This document shows positions 31,810 to 41,267 of a stretch of DNA of 64,000 nucleotides, piece after piece. A model generated the notes under the pieces. That model made no database searches. It was not told where the DNA came from and saw only the letters and a program-made list of their open reading frames with translations. The DNA is from Verrucolacustris abundans (GTDB taxonomy: Bacteria; Verrucomicrobiota; Verrucomicrobiia; Methylacidiphilales; Verrucolacustridaceae), in the NCBI GenBank assembly GCA_965194535.1, contig OZ239145.1, positions 1,116,001-1,180,000 on the forward strand, read 5' to 3'. The position numbers and the translations under genes are program-made. The stretch's first letter is position 1, and the number at the start of each line of letters is the position of its first letter.

Positions 31810-34677
31810 CTACCCAGTCGTTCTTAATCCAGCTGCAATAGCGGCAATCGTTTGCCTTAATTCCGATAACAGGGGCTCAGCCTCCTCCAGCCCCTTCTCC
31901 TCAAGACCTCTCCACTCTCCCAAAAGCTTCACTTGCCACTCATGAAGTGCCCGCAAAGGCTTAACCCTACGCTCAACCGTAAAGCGGAATCGGGGTCGAC
32001 GCCGTGCCAACGAATCAGGAAAGAGCGAACTCAGCCCATCTTTCACTAATACAAACTCCGACTCAATGATCCCAAAGATGCGGTTGCGCAAGGGCGCATC
32101 CTGAACAAGGTCGGCATACAGATGCCCTATCTCAAGGTCTGCACTTGCGAGGCCACTCTCTAAATTATTAAACACGTAACGCGCGAACGGCCACTCTCTC
32201 ACCTTCTCTTTGAGTAATTTGAATAGCTTAGGATGCTCTTTGGCTAACTCTTGGAGTGCGCTACCTGCCCCATACCACGCGGGAAGAAAGAATCGGGATT
32301 GAGACCAACTGAAAACCCACGGAATCGCCCGTAGATCGGCCCAGCTTGCGGCCCCCGTTCGTCGGGCAGGGCGAGATCCAATGGTGCTGCGCTCCACAAC
32401 GTCGATCGGAGTGGCTTGACGAAAGAACTCCACAAAACCAGGCTCATGGACGAGGCCTCGGTACGACTTCATGCTTACTTGGGAAAGGAGTTCAAACACC
32501 TCGCTAAGCCCCACCTCCTTCTCTCTGCTGCTACGTACAGAAAGAGAGCTCCATGCCGTTCCAGCCAAAAGTAGTTCCAAATTATATGTGGCCGTCGCTA
32601 CGGTTCCGTACTTCTGCCCGATCACCTCACCCTGTTCTGTTACCCGAAGATCACCCGCCAAAGTTCCTTGCGGTAAGGCCTCAAGAAACCGATGGGTAGG
32701 CCCCGCCCCGCGACTGACAGTTCCACCCCGCCCGTGAAAGAACCGAGCTGATACACCCTTTTCCCTAGCTGCATCCTGAATCGCCCTCTGACCACGATGA
32801 AGCGCCCACTGACTCGCTAAGATTCCCGCATCTTTATTGCTGTCACTATAGCCGATCATAACCCTTAAAATAGGCGGGGGTTGAACTGGTAGGACTACCG
32901 CTCCTTCTCCCGGGTCCACCAAGGCCACTCTTTTTCGTAAGACCACTTGCGCCTCTTGAGCCGCTAAAACCTTGATCGTCTTCTGTGTCACTGGGTGAGT
33001 GAGAAACTCGCTCACAACACGAGGGGCAGCCTCTAAATCATTCAGAGTTTCAAAAAGGGGCGTGATGGGTAAGGGACACACCTCCGATCCGTCCTCCCCA
33101 GGACGCGTCAACCCCGCGACCCGACAAAAGACATGAATCACAAGAAGATCCGATACATCTCTTGTCATGCTGATAATCGAAAGCCCCAAGCCATCGATTC
33201 CATGCAACCTGGCATGCTCAGCCAAAGCCACATACGTACCGATCACCTCCGCGGCTGCAGGCCCTGCACCCATCGCCTCCTCCACGCTCCATGGAGTCTT
33301 TTTCAACCAATCCTCAATCAGCGTTCGGCGCTCTTTTTCAGGGCGACTCCGATACGGCACTTTTCCTACTTCCCCTCGCAAAGCCTCAAGCTCCTCAATA
33401 GCTTCGTCATGACGAGTGCTGTTTTGACGAATGTCCAGTGCTGCCAAATGGAAACCAAATACTTCGACAAGACGAATCATCGGATCTACTTCCGCAGCAG
33501 CCAGCCGACTGGCCCCTACCGCAATCAAGGAGCGACGGATTACGCCCAAATCCAAAATCAGATCCTCGGGTTGGAGGTAACCGTATTTTCCTTCTCCTGG
33601 TCGGGGTAAATAGTGCCGCATCAGGAGTACCGCCTCCCGCCACGGCTCCTCCTGATAAACACCCACCGCCTTCTGCTTTTCAGGAGACACTCTCTTTCTC
33701 CAGTCCCCCAACCACTTCTCTAACTCATGCGGGATCCCGTGGTATTTACGACTTAACGTTAAATGTCCTGCCAACTTTTCCAGCGAGGAGGAGAGCAATC
33801 GGAGGGATGCATCGCGATACTCGCACAAGCTCAGCTTGGTTGTGTCAGGGGTAACTAAAGGATGCCCATCCCGATCGCCACCGACCCACGTTCCGAAACA
33901 GAGTGTAGGTCGTACTGCCGGATGGACGGGCCCAGCTTTTCCCAAACCCGCAAGAACCCAAGCGTCCTGCAATCGCCGATCCGTCAGAGCAATCGAATCA
34001 GCCATCGACCCCGCCAAACAGTGAATCACCCCCTCTCGCTCCATATCCACTGTGGGGCGCTGCGTGCGCACTTCTTCCGTACGCCACCATCTTTCCAACA
34101 CAACTTTTAGCTTATTTCTTCGGTCTCTCTCGCCTGGATGCCTATCACCATGACCCGACCTCTCCATTAAGATCCCGTAAATCTCCTGCATGCACGCCAA
34201 GACAGAGCGCCTTCGGGCTTCTGTGGGATGGGCCGTTAAAACTGGTTCTATCCGTAATGTCGGCAACTCTGCAGCCACCAGATCTGGATCGGCATTCTCG
34301 GTCTTCAATAAATGCAGCGCCTGCGCCCATGAACCAGGCTCGTGGGCCGGCCCGTTCATCGCTTCATTCATGCTGCGCATCGATGCAGCCGAAGCCTCTT
34401 CCGCAACATTCAGCAGACCAAAAGCAATCGAGTAAGCCCGTGTGACTTTTCCCTTCTCAATCTTCGCAAGTCTCTCTGTTTGGCCCCCCTGAAAAGGAAG
34501 TGCCTTCTCAATATTCTCCTCCCCTATATCGTGCAGCATTTCGCAGAACGACCCCATCAACCAATCCAGATCATTCTGCACTTTCGCAAAACCAAGCTTC
34601 AATCGCTTCGCATAAGGAAGCTTCACTTTTCCCAGATGAACCTTCTTTTTAGCTGTCGTACCTTTGCGATGTTTCAT
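31810..34677 (-). CDS. ppc: Phosphoenolpyruvate carboxylase
   Basis: Fixes bicarbonate onto PEP to make oxaloacetate, an anaplerotic reaction. VLTAHPTEARRRS carries the catalytic His; MIGYSDSNKDAGILASQW carries the conserved Lys; FHGRGGTVSRGAGP is the glycine loop closing the active site; the C-terminus is RTTG where most enzymes have xNTG. At 955 residues it is somewhat larger than E. coli Ppc (883). It follows the A-type Fe-S carrier by 12 bases and precedes the OFA transporter by one, so the three are likely co-transcribed with the nuo genes. Confidence 0.96.
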   Translation of the reverse strand: MKHRKGTTAKKKVHLGKVKLPYAKRLKLGFAKVQNDLDWLMGSFCEMLHDIGEENIEKALPFQGGQTERLAKIEKGKVTRAYSIAFGLLNVAEEASAASMRSMNEAMNGPAHEPGSWAQALHLLKTENADPDLVAAELPTLRIEPVLTAHPTEARRRSVLACMQEIYGILMERSGHGDRHPGERDRRNKLKVVLERWWRTEEVRTQRPTVDMEREGVIHCLAGSMADSIALTDRRLQDAWVLAGLGKAGPVHPAVRPTLCFGTWVGGDRDGHPLVTPDTTKLSLCEYRDASLRLLSSSLEKLAGHLTLSRKYHGIPHELEKWLGDWRKRVSPEKQKAVGVYQEEPWREAVLLMRHYLPRPGEGKYGYLQPEDLILDLGVIRRSLIAVGASRLAAAEVDPMIRLVEVFGFHLAALDIRQNSTRHDEAIEELEALRGEVGKVPYRSRPEKERRTLIEDWLKKTPWSVEEAMGAGPAAAEVIGTYVALAEHARLHGIDGLGLSIISMTRDVSDLLVIHVFCRVAGLTRPGEDGSEVCPLPITPLFETLNDLEAAPRVVSEFLTHPVTQKTIKVLAAQEAQVVLRKRVALVDPGEGAVVLPVQPPPILRVMIGYSDSNKDAGILASQWALHRGQRAIQDAAREKGVSARFFHGRGGTVSRGAGPTHRFLEALPQGTLAGDLRVTEQGEVIGQKYGTVATATYNLELLLAGTAWSSLSVRSSREKEVGLSEVFELLSQVSMKSYRGLVHEPGFVEFFRQATPIDVVERSTIGSRPARRTGAASWADLRAIPWVFSWSQSRFFLPAWYGAGSALQELAKEHPKLFKLLKEKVREWPFARYVFNNLESGLASADLEIGHLYADLVQDAPLRNRIFGIIESEFVLVKDGLSSLFPDSLARRRPRFRFTVERRVKPLRALHEWQVKLLGEWRGLEEKGLEEAEPLLSELRQTIAAIAAGLRTTG

Positions 34678-34689
34678 GGATGAACTGCC

Positions 34690-35067
34690 TTAAGTACTAA
34701 AGCTATCCCCACACGAGCAGGTAGCCCGTGCATTTGGATTGGTAACACGAAATCCACCCTTGAGCAGGTCGGTGCTGAAATCGACCTCTGATCCACTAAT
34801 GAAAACCGCACTTTTTGGATCGACCGAAATTCTTACCCCTCGACTCTCCACAAGAATATCCTTAGGACCCGCTCCCGGCACTAGCTCCATTTGGTACTGC
34901 AAGCCACTGCACCCACCTCCCACAACCGAAACCTTGAGCGCCCCCTCCGAATACTCCTTCTTTTTCAATAAACCATGAAGATGAGACGCGGCGGCTTCGG
35001 AAAGCTTTACGAGCTTTTCTGAGCCTATCTTGGGCCCGCTCGACTCAATTCCCGTGGGGTGACTCAT
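34690..35067 (-). CDS. A-type iron-sulfur cluster carrier (IscA/SufA/ErpA family)
   Basis: A 125-residue carrier that passes [2Fe-2S]/[4Fe-4S] clusters to target enzymes. The three ligand cysteines are in VVGGGCSGLQYQ and ATCSCGDSFS, exactly as in the family. Start chosen at ATG 35067 (MSHPTGIESS), because the longer frame overlaps nuoN; a GGAG about 13 bases upstream could serve. Placement directly after nuoN fits a role maturing complex I or related clusters. Which of IscA, SufA or ErpA it matches cannot be settled from this sequence. Confidence 0.92.
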   Translation of the reverse strand: MSHPTGIESSGPKIGSEKLVKLSEAAASHLHGLLKKKEYSEGALKVSVVGGGCSGLQYQMELVPGAGPKDILVESRGVRISVDPKSAVFISGSEVDFSTDLLKGGFRVTNPNARATCSCGDSFST

Positions 35068-35110
35068 ATTCTGTAAGATAACTCCAATCGTCCGTCCCAA
35101 CCAGCTTCTC

Positions 35111-36568
35111 TTACTTGTCTTGGATAATTGCACTCACGCTCGGTGCTAGACTTCTTTCAACCAGACGAATCAAAGGTCTTGGCTGAAGCCCCAACAGAAG
35201 CTGGAGAAGCCCCGCTACCAGCAAAATCCAAACAAGAAACCTTGGGAAGCGACAAATAGGAACCGAATCAGCTTCCCGCTCCCAGTACATCGCCCGTATG
35301 GGGACCAAGTAGAATCCTAACCCCACCACAGCCATAATCACGCCCACAACTAAACCGGGTACTTCTCCAGCATTCCAGAGAGTCGAGAGAACAGACAATT
35401 TAGCGGAAAAGCCTAGTAACGGAGGTAACCCAGCCATCGATAAAAAGCAGAGCGTCAACCCTAAGGCTGTTCCAGGGTCTTTTTGCGCCAGCCCATCCAG
35501 ATGACGAACATCTGCGTTTCCATAAATTCTCTCAACCTCTTGGATGGCGATGAAAACAGGAAGGCTCGCAAGAAGATACGCCCATAGATAGCCCACTACA
35601 GTACCCATCCCAGCTTCCCCAAGTGTTCCGAGCGCCAGAAGCATAATGCCCGCATGGGCGATTCCTGAATACGCCAGCAATCTTTTAAGATTTCGCTGAG
35701 GCAGTGCAGCAAGGGTCCCCAACGTCACAGTGGCGATTCCGAGAGTCAGAAGAACAGGCCGAAACACAAGAGCCACCGAATCCAGGGCAAACGCACCAAA
35801 TCCAAAAATCCGCACCAATAAGACAAATCCAGCCGCCTTGGAGGCAACTGCCAGAAAAGCAGTGATGGAGGTCGGTGCACCCTCATAAACGTCCGGTGCC
35901 CAAGCATGGAAAGGAACCGCCGCAATTTTAAAAGCTAATCCCGTTACAATGAGCCCAACTGCAAGCAGGAGAGCAAGACTTGCGGGGCGGCCCGCCTGCT
36001 CGAGAAGAATTCGAGTAAATTCCGTTGTGCCAGCGGCTGCATACAGCCATGCGATTCCCATCACAAGAAATCCGGTAGATAATCCACCCATCACCAGAAG
36101 CTTCATGCCTGCCTCCAAGCTTCGTACTTGGGTTCGTTGAAAAGCCACCAACAGATAGAGAGAGATCGCAACAAGTTCAAGAGCCACAAAGATCGCCAAA
36201 AAGTCATGGGCACTAGCCAGCAAACACAATCCAGCAGTTGAAAAGAACGGAAGCGCTAGGAATTCAGACCGAACCGCTTCTTCCCTGCCCATCGGCGTTC
36301 GCACGGAAATCAGCGTCACACCCACAAGACAAAGAACAAAAAAAGGTTTAAAGACAGACGATAGCCCGTCCGTCACAAAAAGATTTCCCCACGAGGACGG
36401 CATCGGTTGACCCGATTGCCAGATTGTTACTGCCAACAAGACGCAACTCGTCACCAAGGCGATCCCAGGCAAAAGACTTCGTTTTCCCGGAGAAAGCAGT
36501 GCATCGGTAAGAATCAAGCCCACTCCTGCCAAAACCAGTAGCACCTCAGGACAAATCCAAGGACTCAT
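35111..36568 (-). CDS. nuoN: NADH-quinone oxidoreductase subunit N
   Basis: Antiporter-like membrane subunit of complex I with about 14 helices, 485 residues. Key helices carry FVALELVAISLYLLVAFQRT (conserved Glu), GLAFKIAAVPFHAWAPDVYEGAP (conserved Lys and the HxWxPDVY signature) and LLAYSGIAHAGIMLL. The C-terminal broken-helix arrangement is complete. The ATG at 36568 overlaps the nuoM stop by four bases, and its own stop is 43 bases before the Fe-S carrier start. Confidence 0.95.
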   Translation of the reverse strand: MSPWICPEVLLVLAGVGLILTDALLSPGKRSLLPGIALVTSCVLLAVTIWQSGQPMPSSWGNLFVTDGLSSVFKPFFVLCLVGVTLISVRTPMGREEAVRSEFLALPFFSTAGLCLLASAHDFLAIFVALELVAISLYLLVAFQRTQVRSLEAGMKLLVMGGLSTGFLVMGIAWLYAAAGTTEFTRILLEQAGRPASLALLLAVGLIVTGLAFKIAAVPFHAWAPDVYEGAPTSITAFLAVASKAAGFVLLVRIFGFGAFALDSVALVFRPVLLTLGIATVTLGTLAALPQRNLKRLLAYSGIAHAGIMLLALGTLGEAGMGTVVGYLWAYLLASLPVFIAIQEVERIYGNADVRHLDGLAQKDPGTALGLTLCFLSMAGLPPLLGFSAKLSVLSTLWNAGEVPGLVVGVIMAVVGLGFYLVPIRAMYWEREADSVPICRFPRFLVWILLVAGLLQLLLGLQPRPLIRLVERSLAPSVSAIIQDK

Positions 36569-38034
36569 GGCTGAATCAACCTTTCAAGGACAGGCCTAGC
36601 AGGGCCTAAAATTAAGTTAGGAATGAATCCCACCGCAAAAAGGAGGGCAGTAAGTAATGCATAAGGCCAAACTTCCCTAGCACCCTGTAAATCTGACGTC
36701 TGTTGTGCGGTCATGGCAGCAGAAACAGGACCCGAAGAAATACTTCGTATCGCACGGAGCATTGCGACAGAGGATAGAACTACGCCCCATGCTGCGATCC
36801 CTACGAGGATCGGATGAGTCGACCAAGCCCCAAAAAAGATCATGATCTCACCTGCAAAATTGGCCATCCCAGGAAGTCCAATCGAAGCCATTCCAGCAAT
36901 CATCAGATAAAACCACAGCTTGGGAGCTTTCTTAGCCAATCCACCCAAATCCTGCATCCAGGTCGTCCCTGTTCGGTGTCCAATTTCCCCTGCAACAGCG
37001 AATCCAAGAGCGGCACTCAACCCATGCCCCACCATGAGCACCAGAGCACCACCCAAACCTAAAACCGTGCCCCCAATCAAACCTAAGAACAGTGTCCCCA
37101 TATGCATGGCACTAGAAAAGCCAAGCAGCCACCGGAAATCCCTCTGCGCAAGGGAGGCCATTCCGAGATAAAGAATATTCCCCGCAAGCATGAGTCCCAC
37201 AACCCAACTGATCTCTTTCCACCCAAGGGGGGTCATGGACAACGCCAAACGCAAAAGCCCATACAACCCAAATTTCTTCAGAACCCCCGCATGCAACATG
37301 GCCGCGGGCGCAGGGGCTGACGCGTACCCCCCAGGAGCCCAACTATGGAATGGAACCAAGGAAACAAGGGTTCCGAATCCAACTAGAAGAAGGGACGCCA
37401 AAATGGTCTGATGCTTAACGCCCAAGGGCTGAGCTTCCAACGTTTCAGTCAGCACTCGCCAATCCAAAGTTCTTGAAATTTCAGGAACAGCAAAGACTAG
37501 GCCCAACAAACCCAGTAAGAGCAGAAGACTCCCCAACATAAGATAAATAGTCATTCTCCATGCAGCCCCCGTTCGATCCCCCTGCCCCCATATTCCAATG
37601 AGAAGAAAACTCGGAATCAAAGCCACCTCGTGAAAAGAAAAAAAGTAGAACAGATCGACCGAAAGAAATGCTCCCAAACCGCCCAGACCTACCAGAAGAA
37701 GACAGATAAAGTACTCTTTCGACCTCTTCACCTCTGCTCGAGCGACCCCCATAGCCGCCAAAGTCACAACGAGTGTTAACCAAACAAGCGGCAAACTTAG
37801 ACCATCACACCCAAGTCGAAACTGAATAGGAAATACTTCACGCAGGGTCGAAACCTCAGGTCCAAACAGAATTTCACCCTCCCTCAAAACAACTCCGGAA
37901 ACAAGGAAAGCAGGAATGAAATTCAGCAAAGATACTCCAAGGGCCGTTTTTCTTGGATCTGACCCCAAGGCAATCGCTACCACACCTAAAGTGGGTAAAA
38001 GCAAAAGCAGAGGTAACGCCCAAGTTAGCATCAT
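36565..38034 (-). CDS. nuoM: NADH-quinone oxidoreductase subunit M
   Basis: Antiporter-like proton-pumping subunit, 489 residues and about 14 helices. FYFFSFHEVALIPSFLLIGI has the conserved Glu, LVSLVPFHSWAPGGYASAPA the channel motif, and FRWLLGFSSAMHMGTLFLGL the later conserved helix; VMLRAIRSIS ends the core. The frame extends upstream to 38199, but that part is nuoL in another frame: the ATG at 38034 overlaps the nuoL stop (ATGA) and leads straight into a hydrophobic helix (TWALPLLLLLPTLG). Confidence 0.95.
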   Translation of the reverse strand: MMLTWALPLLLLLPTLGVVAIALGSDPRKTALGVSLLNFIPAFLVSGVVLREGEILFGPEVSTLREVFPIQFRLGCDGLSLPLVWLTLVVTLAAMGVARAEVKRSKEYFICLLLVGLGGLGAFLSVDLFYFFSFHEVALIPSFLLIGIWGQGDRTGAAWRMTIYLMLGSLLLLLGLLGLVFAVPEISRTLDWRVLTETLEAQPLGVKHQTILASLLLVGFGTLVSLVPFHSWAPGGYASAPAPAAMLHAGVLKKFGLYGLLRLALSMTPLGWKEISWVVGLMLAGNILYLGMASLAQRDFRWLLGFSSAMHMGTLFLGLIGGTVLGLGGALVLMVGHGLSAALGFAVAGEIGHRTGTTWMQDLGGLAKKAPKLWFYLMIAGMASIGLPGMANFAGEIMIFFGAWSTHPILVGIAAWGVVLSSVAMLRAIRSISSGPVSAAMTAQQTSDLQGAREVWPYALLTALLFAVGFIPNLILGPARPVLERLIQP

Positions 38035-39839
38035 CGCAACGCCCCTTGCTTCCATAACCAGCCTAGTAGGACCAGGACTCCGAGAATGAAAACAGTCGCA
38101 TAAACTTGAACCTGCCCACACTGCACAAGACGCAGCCCCTGCCCCGACGCCCTTGCCATCACACCCGATCCCCTTACCAAAAAGCCCCGCACCACCCACC
38201 CCTCAAAAGCATCCGCAAGCCTTCCGAAGGAATCCTGTGTCGACACGAAAACCCTTTGATAAAACTCATCCACGTAAAACTTGTTGCGTAAGACCACAAA
38301 ATTCAAAGGGTCTTGGGTCGCGCGACGGTAAAAGAAGTAAGCAGGGACAAACCCAGCTACTGCCAGCACAAGCGATAGCCAAAGTGTCCATGAGGCGTGT
38401 TCCGACGCATGGCTATACCCCAGAAACTTTTCGACTGGCAGCAGCCCTCCGACAACTGAAAGAAGAGCGAGAACAGCCATCGGCGCGATCATGAAAAATG
38501 AGCCCTCATGAGCATGTCGGGCAGCCTCACTCTTCGGTTCCCCACAAAAGGCCACCAAGATCATCCGCAACATAAAGAAGGAGGTAAAAAACCCTGCCGC
38601 CATCGAGATTGCAGCCAAACCGGGAGAGTGAGCCATCGCAGCAAAGATTGCGTCCTTACTCCAAAAACCCGAGACAGGCGGAATTCCGCACAGAGCGATG
38701 GTTCCCAGCAATAGAACAAAAGCTGTGAAAGGCATCCTTTTCGCGAGACCCCCCATTTTCCAGATATCCTGCTCTTCGTGACATCCGTGAATGACGGATC
38801 CGGCTGCCAAAAATAGAAGGCACTTAAAAAAAGCGTGTGTAACAAGATGATACATCGCTGGCCCAGTCACTCCCAAGCCAACAGCCATCACCATATAGGC
38901 GATTTCCGAGAGAGTAGAGTAAGCCAGAATCCTCTTAATGTCATTCTGCTGACATGCAATCAGGGCCGGCAAAAGAGTCATTACGCCACCGACCCATGCA
39001 ATCGTCGTCATTGTCACTTGGCTCAACTCCAAAATCGGGAAAACTCGAATCAACATATAAACACCGGCCACGACCATCGTCGCCGCGTGAAGGAGGGAGG
39101 AAACTGGCGTAGGCCCTTCCATCGAGTCAGGGAGCCATACGTGAAGTGGGAATTGGGCAGACTTTCCTAAGCAACCACAAAACAGACCCAACCCTACAGC
39201 AGTTACAGCCCAGCCTGGAGCCACTCCCGCAACACGAGCCGGCAAATCAGCAAAACCTACCGTTCCAAAGAGTGCCCAGGCCCCCAAGATTCCAAGAATG
39301 AATCCAAAGTCACCCACACGGTTCACCAGGAAGGCTTTATTTGCCGCTGCCCCGGCGGCAGGTCTTTCAACCCAGAATCCGATAAGCAGATAAGAGCTTA
39401 GCCCCACAAGTTCCCAGAAAATGAACATCGAAACCAAATTGTCCGCCAAAACAATCCCCAGCATCGAAAACACAAAGAGCGACAACTCCGCAAAAAAACG
39501 ACTTCGGCTTGGATCCTTTTCCAGATATCCGATCGAGTAGATGTGGACAAGGAAAGCGACACCAGAAACAAGCGCGGCCATTCCCCGTGCCAACGGATCC
39601 CCCATGAGACCAAAGTTCGCCTTGAAACCCGCCCACTCAATCCACGGAAGCACAGGCGCGACAACCTCCCCTGATACCGAGCCGTTGAAAAGCATTCCTA
39701 AAGACCCCACAAAACTTCCCAAACAAGCGAAGGTGGATACGGCAACAGAGATTCGGGGAAACGGATGAAGGAAGACCCGGATGGAAACTGCCGCAAGAAG
39801 CGGTAGAAGCAAAATGAGATAAGGAAGGTATGCGATCAT
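38031..39839 (-). CDS. nuoL: NADH-quinone oxidoreductase subunit L
   Basis: Largest antiporter-like subunit of complex I, 602 residues. IFWELVGLSSYLLIGFW has the conserved Glu; GCLGKSAQFPLHVWLPDSME has the key Lys and the HVWLPDSMEGPTP motif; KRILAYSTLSEIAYMVMAVG follows. The C-terminus contains the polar, long lateral-helix region (FVVLRNKFYVDEFYQ, then SFGRLADAFEGWVVRG) which braces the neighbouring subunits. Its ATG overlaps the nuoK stop by one base. Confidence 0.96.
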   Translation of the reverse strand: MIAYLPYLILLLPLLAAVSIRVFLHPFPRISVAVSTFACLGSFVGSLGMLFNGSVSGEVVAPVLPWIEWAGFKANFGLMGDPLARGMAALVSGVAFLVHIYSIGYLEKDPSRSRFFAELSLFVFSMLGIVLADNLVSMFIFWELVGLSSYLLIGFWVERPAAGAAANKAFLVNRVGDFGFILGILGAWALFGTVGFADLPARVAGVAPGWAVTAVGLGLFCGCLGKSAQFPLHVWLPDSMEGPTPVSSLLHAATMVVAGVYMLIRVFPILELSQVTMTTIAWVGGVMTLLPALIACQQNDIKRILAYSTLSEIAYMVMAVGLGVTGPAMYHLVTHAFFKCLLFLAAGSVIHGCHEEQDIWKMGGLAKRMPFTAFVLLLGTIALCGIPPVSGFWSKDAIFAAMAHSPGLAAISMAAGFFTSFFMLRMILVAFCGEPKSEAARHAHEGSFFMIAPMAVLALLSVVGGLLPVEKFLGYSHASEHASWTLWLSLVLAVAGFVPAYFFYRRATQDPLNFVVLRNKFYVDEFYQRVFVSTQDSFGRLADAFEGWVVRGFLVRGSGVMARASGQGLRLVQCGQVQVYATVFILGVLVLLGWLWKQGALR

Positions 39840-40153
39840 TAGAAGCGGAGGGTGGCCAACTGATCGGCAGCCGTTGTTTTTTTGATTCTAAAAATTGCCA
39901 CCAAGATAGCCAAACCCAGTGCCACCTCGGCCGCAGCCACCGTGATCACAAAAAAGACTGCGACTTGCGGATCGGGTAGTCCTTGAAATCTCCCTACAGC
40001 GACTAGGGCCAGATTGGCCGCGTTCAGAAGAAGCTCGAGCGACATCATGATGATAAGCAAACTCCGACGCAAAATCACCCCTGCGAGTCCAATTAGGAAA
40101 AGCAAAGAACTCAGGGCCAGATAGTGGCCTAAGGTAATCTCACCAAAAATCAT
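39839..40153 (-). CDS. nuoK: NADH-quinone oxidoreductase subunit K
   Basis: A 104-residue three-helix subunit of complex I. IIMMSLELLLNAANLALV carries the membrane glutamate (Glu36 in E. coli), and FFVITVAAAEVALGLAILV carries the second (Glu72). Overlaps nuoJ by four bases and nuoL by one, in the usual J-K-L order. Confidence 0.96.
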   Translation of the reverse strand: MIFGEITLGHYLALSSLLFLIGLAGVILRRSLLIIMMSLELLLNAANLALVAVGRFQGLPDPQVAVFFVITVAAAEVALGLAILVAIFRIKKTTAADQLATLRF

Positions 40154-40656
40154 GACTCGGGATCCTTACGACACAGAACCACAACTCCCACGGTCGCTAC
40201 CAAGAGTAAAACCCCCGTCGCCAGGAAAAGTGGGCTGTAGGACGTAAAGAGCAGTTTTCCCAATTCTGCTGCCGAACCACCCCCCTTCCCTTGCCCCCAG
40301 TGCAACGTTTTCTGGGTAAATGGAAACAGAGGAACGATTTTAGTCAGTCCCAAGACCGCAACTCCACCCACCGCCAGCACTCCCACAATCTTCACCCAAG
40401 GAGGAGTCCGTCGCGCCTCCTCCTTCACATCCAACAGCATGATCACGAAAAGAAATAGAACCATCACCGCGCCCGCATAAACGATCACCTGCACGGCAGC
40501 CAGAAAAAAGGCCTCAAGAGTAATGAAGAGGGCCGCCTGAATCACCAGAGCCACAACCAGACACACCGCGTTGGTAACGGGATTTCGGAATGCAACGAGA
40601 GCGGATGCCGAAACAACTAGCCCTACGGCCAAGATCCAAAAGAAAAGAGGTTCCAT
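40150..40656 (-). CDS. nuoJ: NADH-quinone oxidoreductase subunit J
   Basis: A 168-residue five-helix membrane subunit of complex I. FRNPVTNAVCLVVALVIQAA, followed by FLAAVQVIVYAGAVMVLFLF with the conserved Tyr-Ala-Gly-Ala-Val stretch and VIMLLDVKEE, is unambiguous for the family. The last helix (PLFLATGVLLLVATVGVVVL) ends in a basic tail. It begins 19 bases after nuoI. Confidence 0.95.
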   Translation of the reverse strand: MEPLFFWILAVGLVVSASALVAFRNPVTNAVCLVVALVIQAALFITLEAFFLAAVQVIVYAGAVMVLFLFVIMLLDVKEEARRTPPWVKIVGVLAVGGVAVLGLTKIVPLFPFTQKTLHWGQGKGGGSAAELGKLLFTSYSPLFLATGVLLLVATVGVVVLCRKDPES

Positions 40657-40675
40657 CCGGGGAAGATCCTTGAAT

Positions 40676-41254
40676 CTACTTGCCGTGCCACTTCCGAATC
40701 GGGCGATCCATCACACCACCCAGCGCATAAAGTTCCTCTTTATGCCTCACCATTCCCGCCCGACTGGTCCCAACGAAAATTGGTTGCTCCTTGCGGAGGT
40801 AGATAGCCTCCTCAGGACAAACCTCCTCACACATTCCGCAGTAAATGCAGCGCAACATATCGATATCAAATTCACGCGGTTTTTTCTCCACGTTGGCGTT
40901 GACATCCGAACCCGGAATAAAACCTGGAGTGATTCGAATCGCCCGCGGGGGACAAACAAATTCACAAAGCTGACAGGAAACGCACTTCTCCCTTCCAAAC
41001 TGGTCCTTCACTAGAACAGGAGCCCCACGATATCCATCCGGCATCGGCCACTTTTCCTCTGGATACTGCATCGTGAGCAATCCCGTCGCGCTCATATCCA
41101 TCAGCGAACGCGGGCCTTTGGCTTTTTTCGGAAAAATCCTACCCACAATGGTCTCCAGCATATGCCGTAAAGTGATCAGCATTCCCCCTACGATCGAGGG
41201 CAAATAGAGCTTCTCCCACAAGTTCAAATCTGGACGAGGAACAACAATGGCCAT
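40676..41254 (-). CDS. nuoI: NADH-quinone oxidoreductase subunit I
   Basis: A 192-residue peripheral subunit carrying clusters N6a and N6b on the path to quinone. The two ferredoxin motifs are CVSCQLCEFVCPPRAI and CIYCGMCEEVCPEEAI, spaced by about 45 residues. ATG at 41254 (MAIVVPRPDLNLWEK) is preferred to the longer frame because the extra residues overlap the phosphatase gene upstream. NuoH would normally lie just before this gene but is found at 29372-30586 instead. Confidence 0.95.
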   Translation of the reverse strand: MAIVVPRPDLNLWEKLYLPSIVGGMLITLRHMLETIVGRIFPKKAKGPRSLMDMSATGLLTMQYPEEKWPMPDGYRGAPVLVKDQFGREKCVSCQLCEFVCPPRAIRITPGFIPGSDVNANVEKKPREFDIDMLRCIYCGMCEEVCPEEAIYLRKEQPIFVGTSRAGMVRHKEELYALGGVMDRPIRKWHGK

Positions 41255-41267
41255 AATGGAAGTTAGA

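Noticed and set aside
33438..33854. Plus-strand frame within ppc
   Set aside because: Antisense to ppc, with no recognisable domain or start signal.
38035..38199. N-terminal extension of nuoM
   Set aside because: It is nuoL in another frame; the ATG at 38034 overlaps the nuoL stop and begins a hydrophobic helix.
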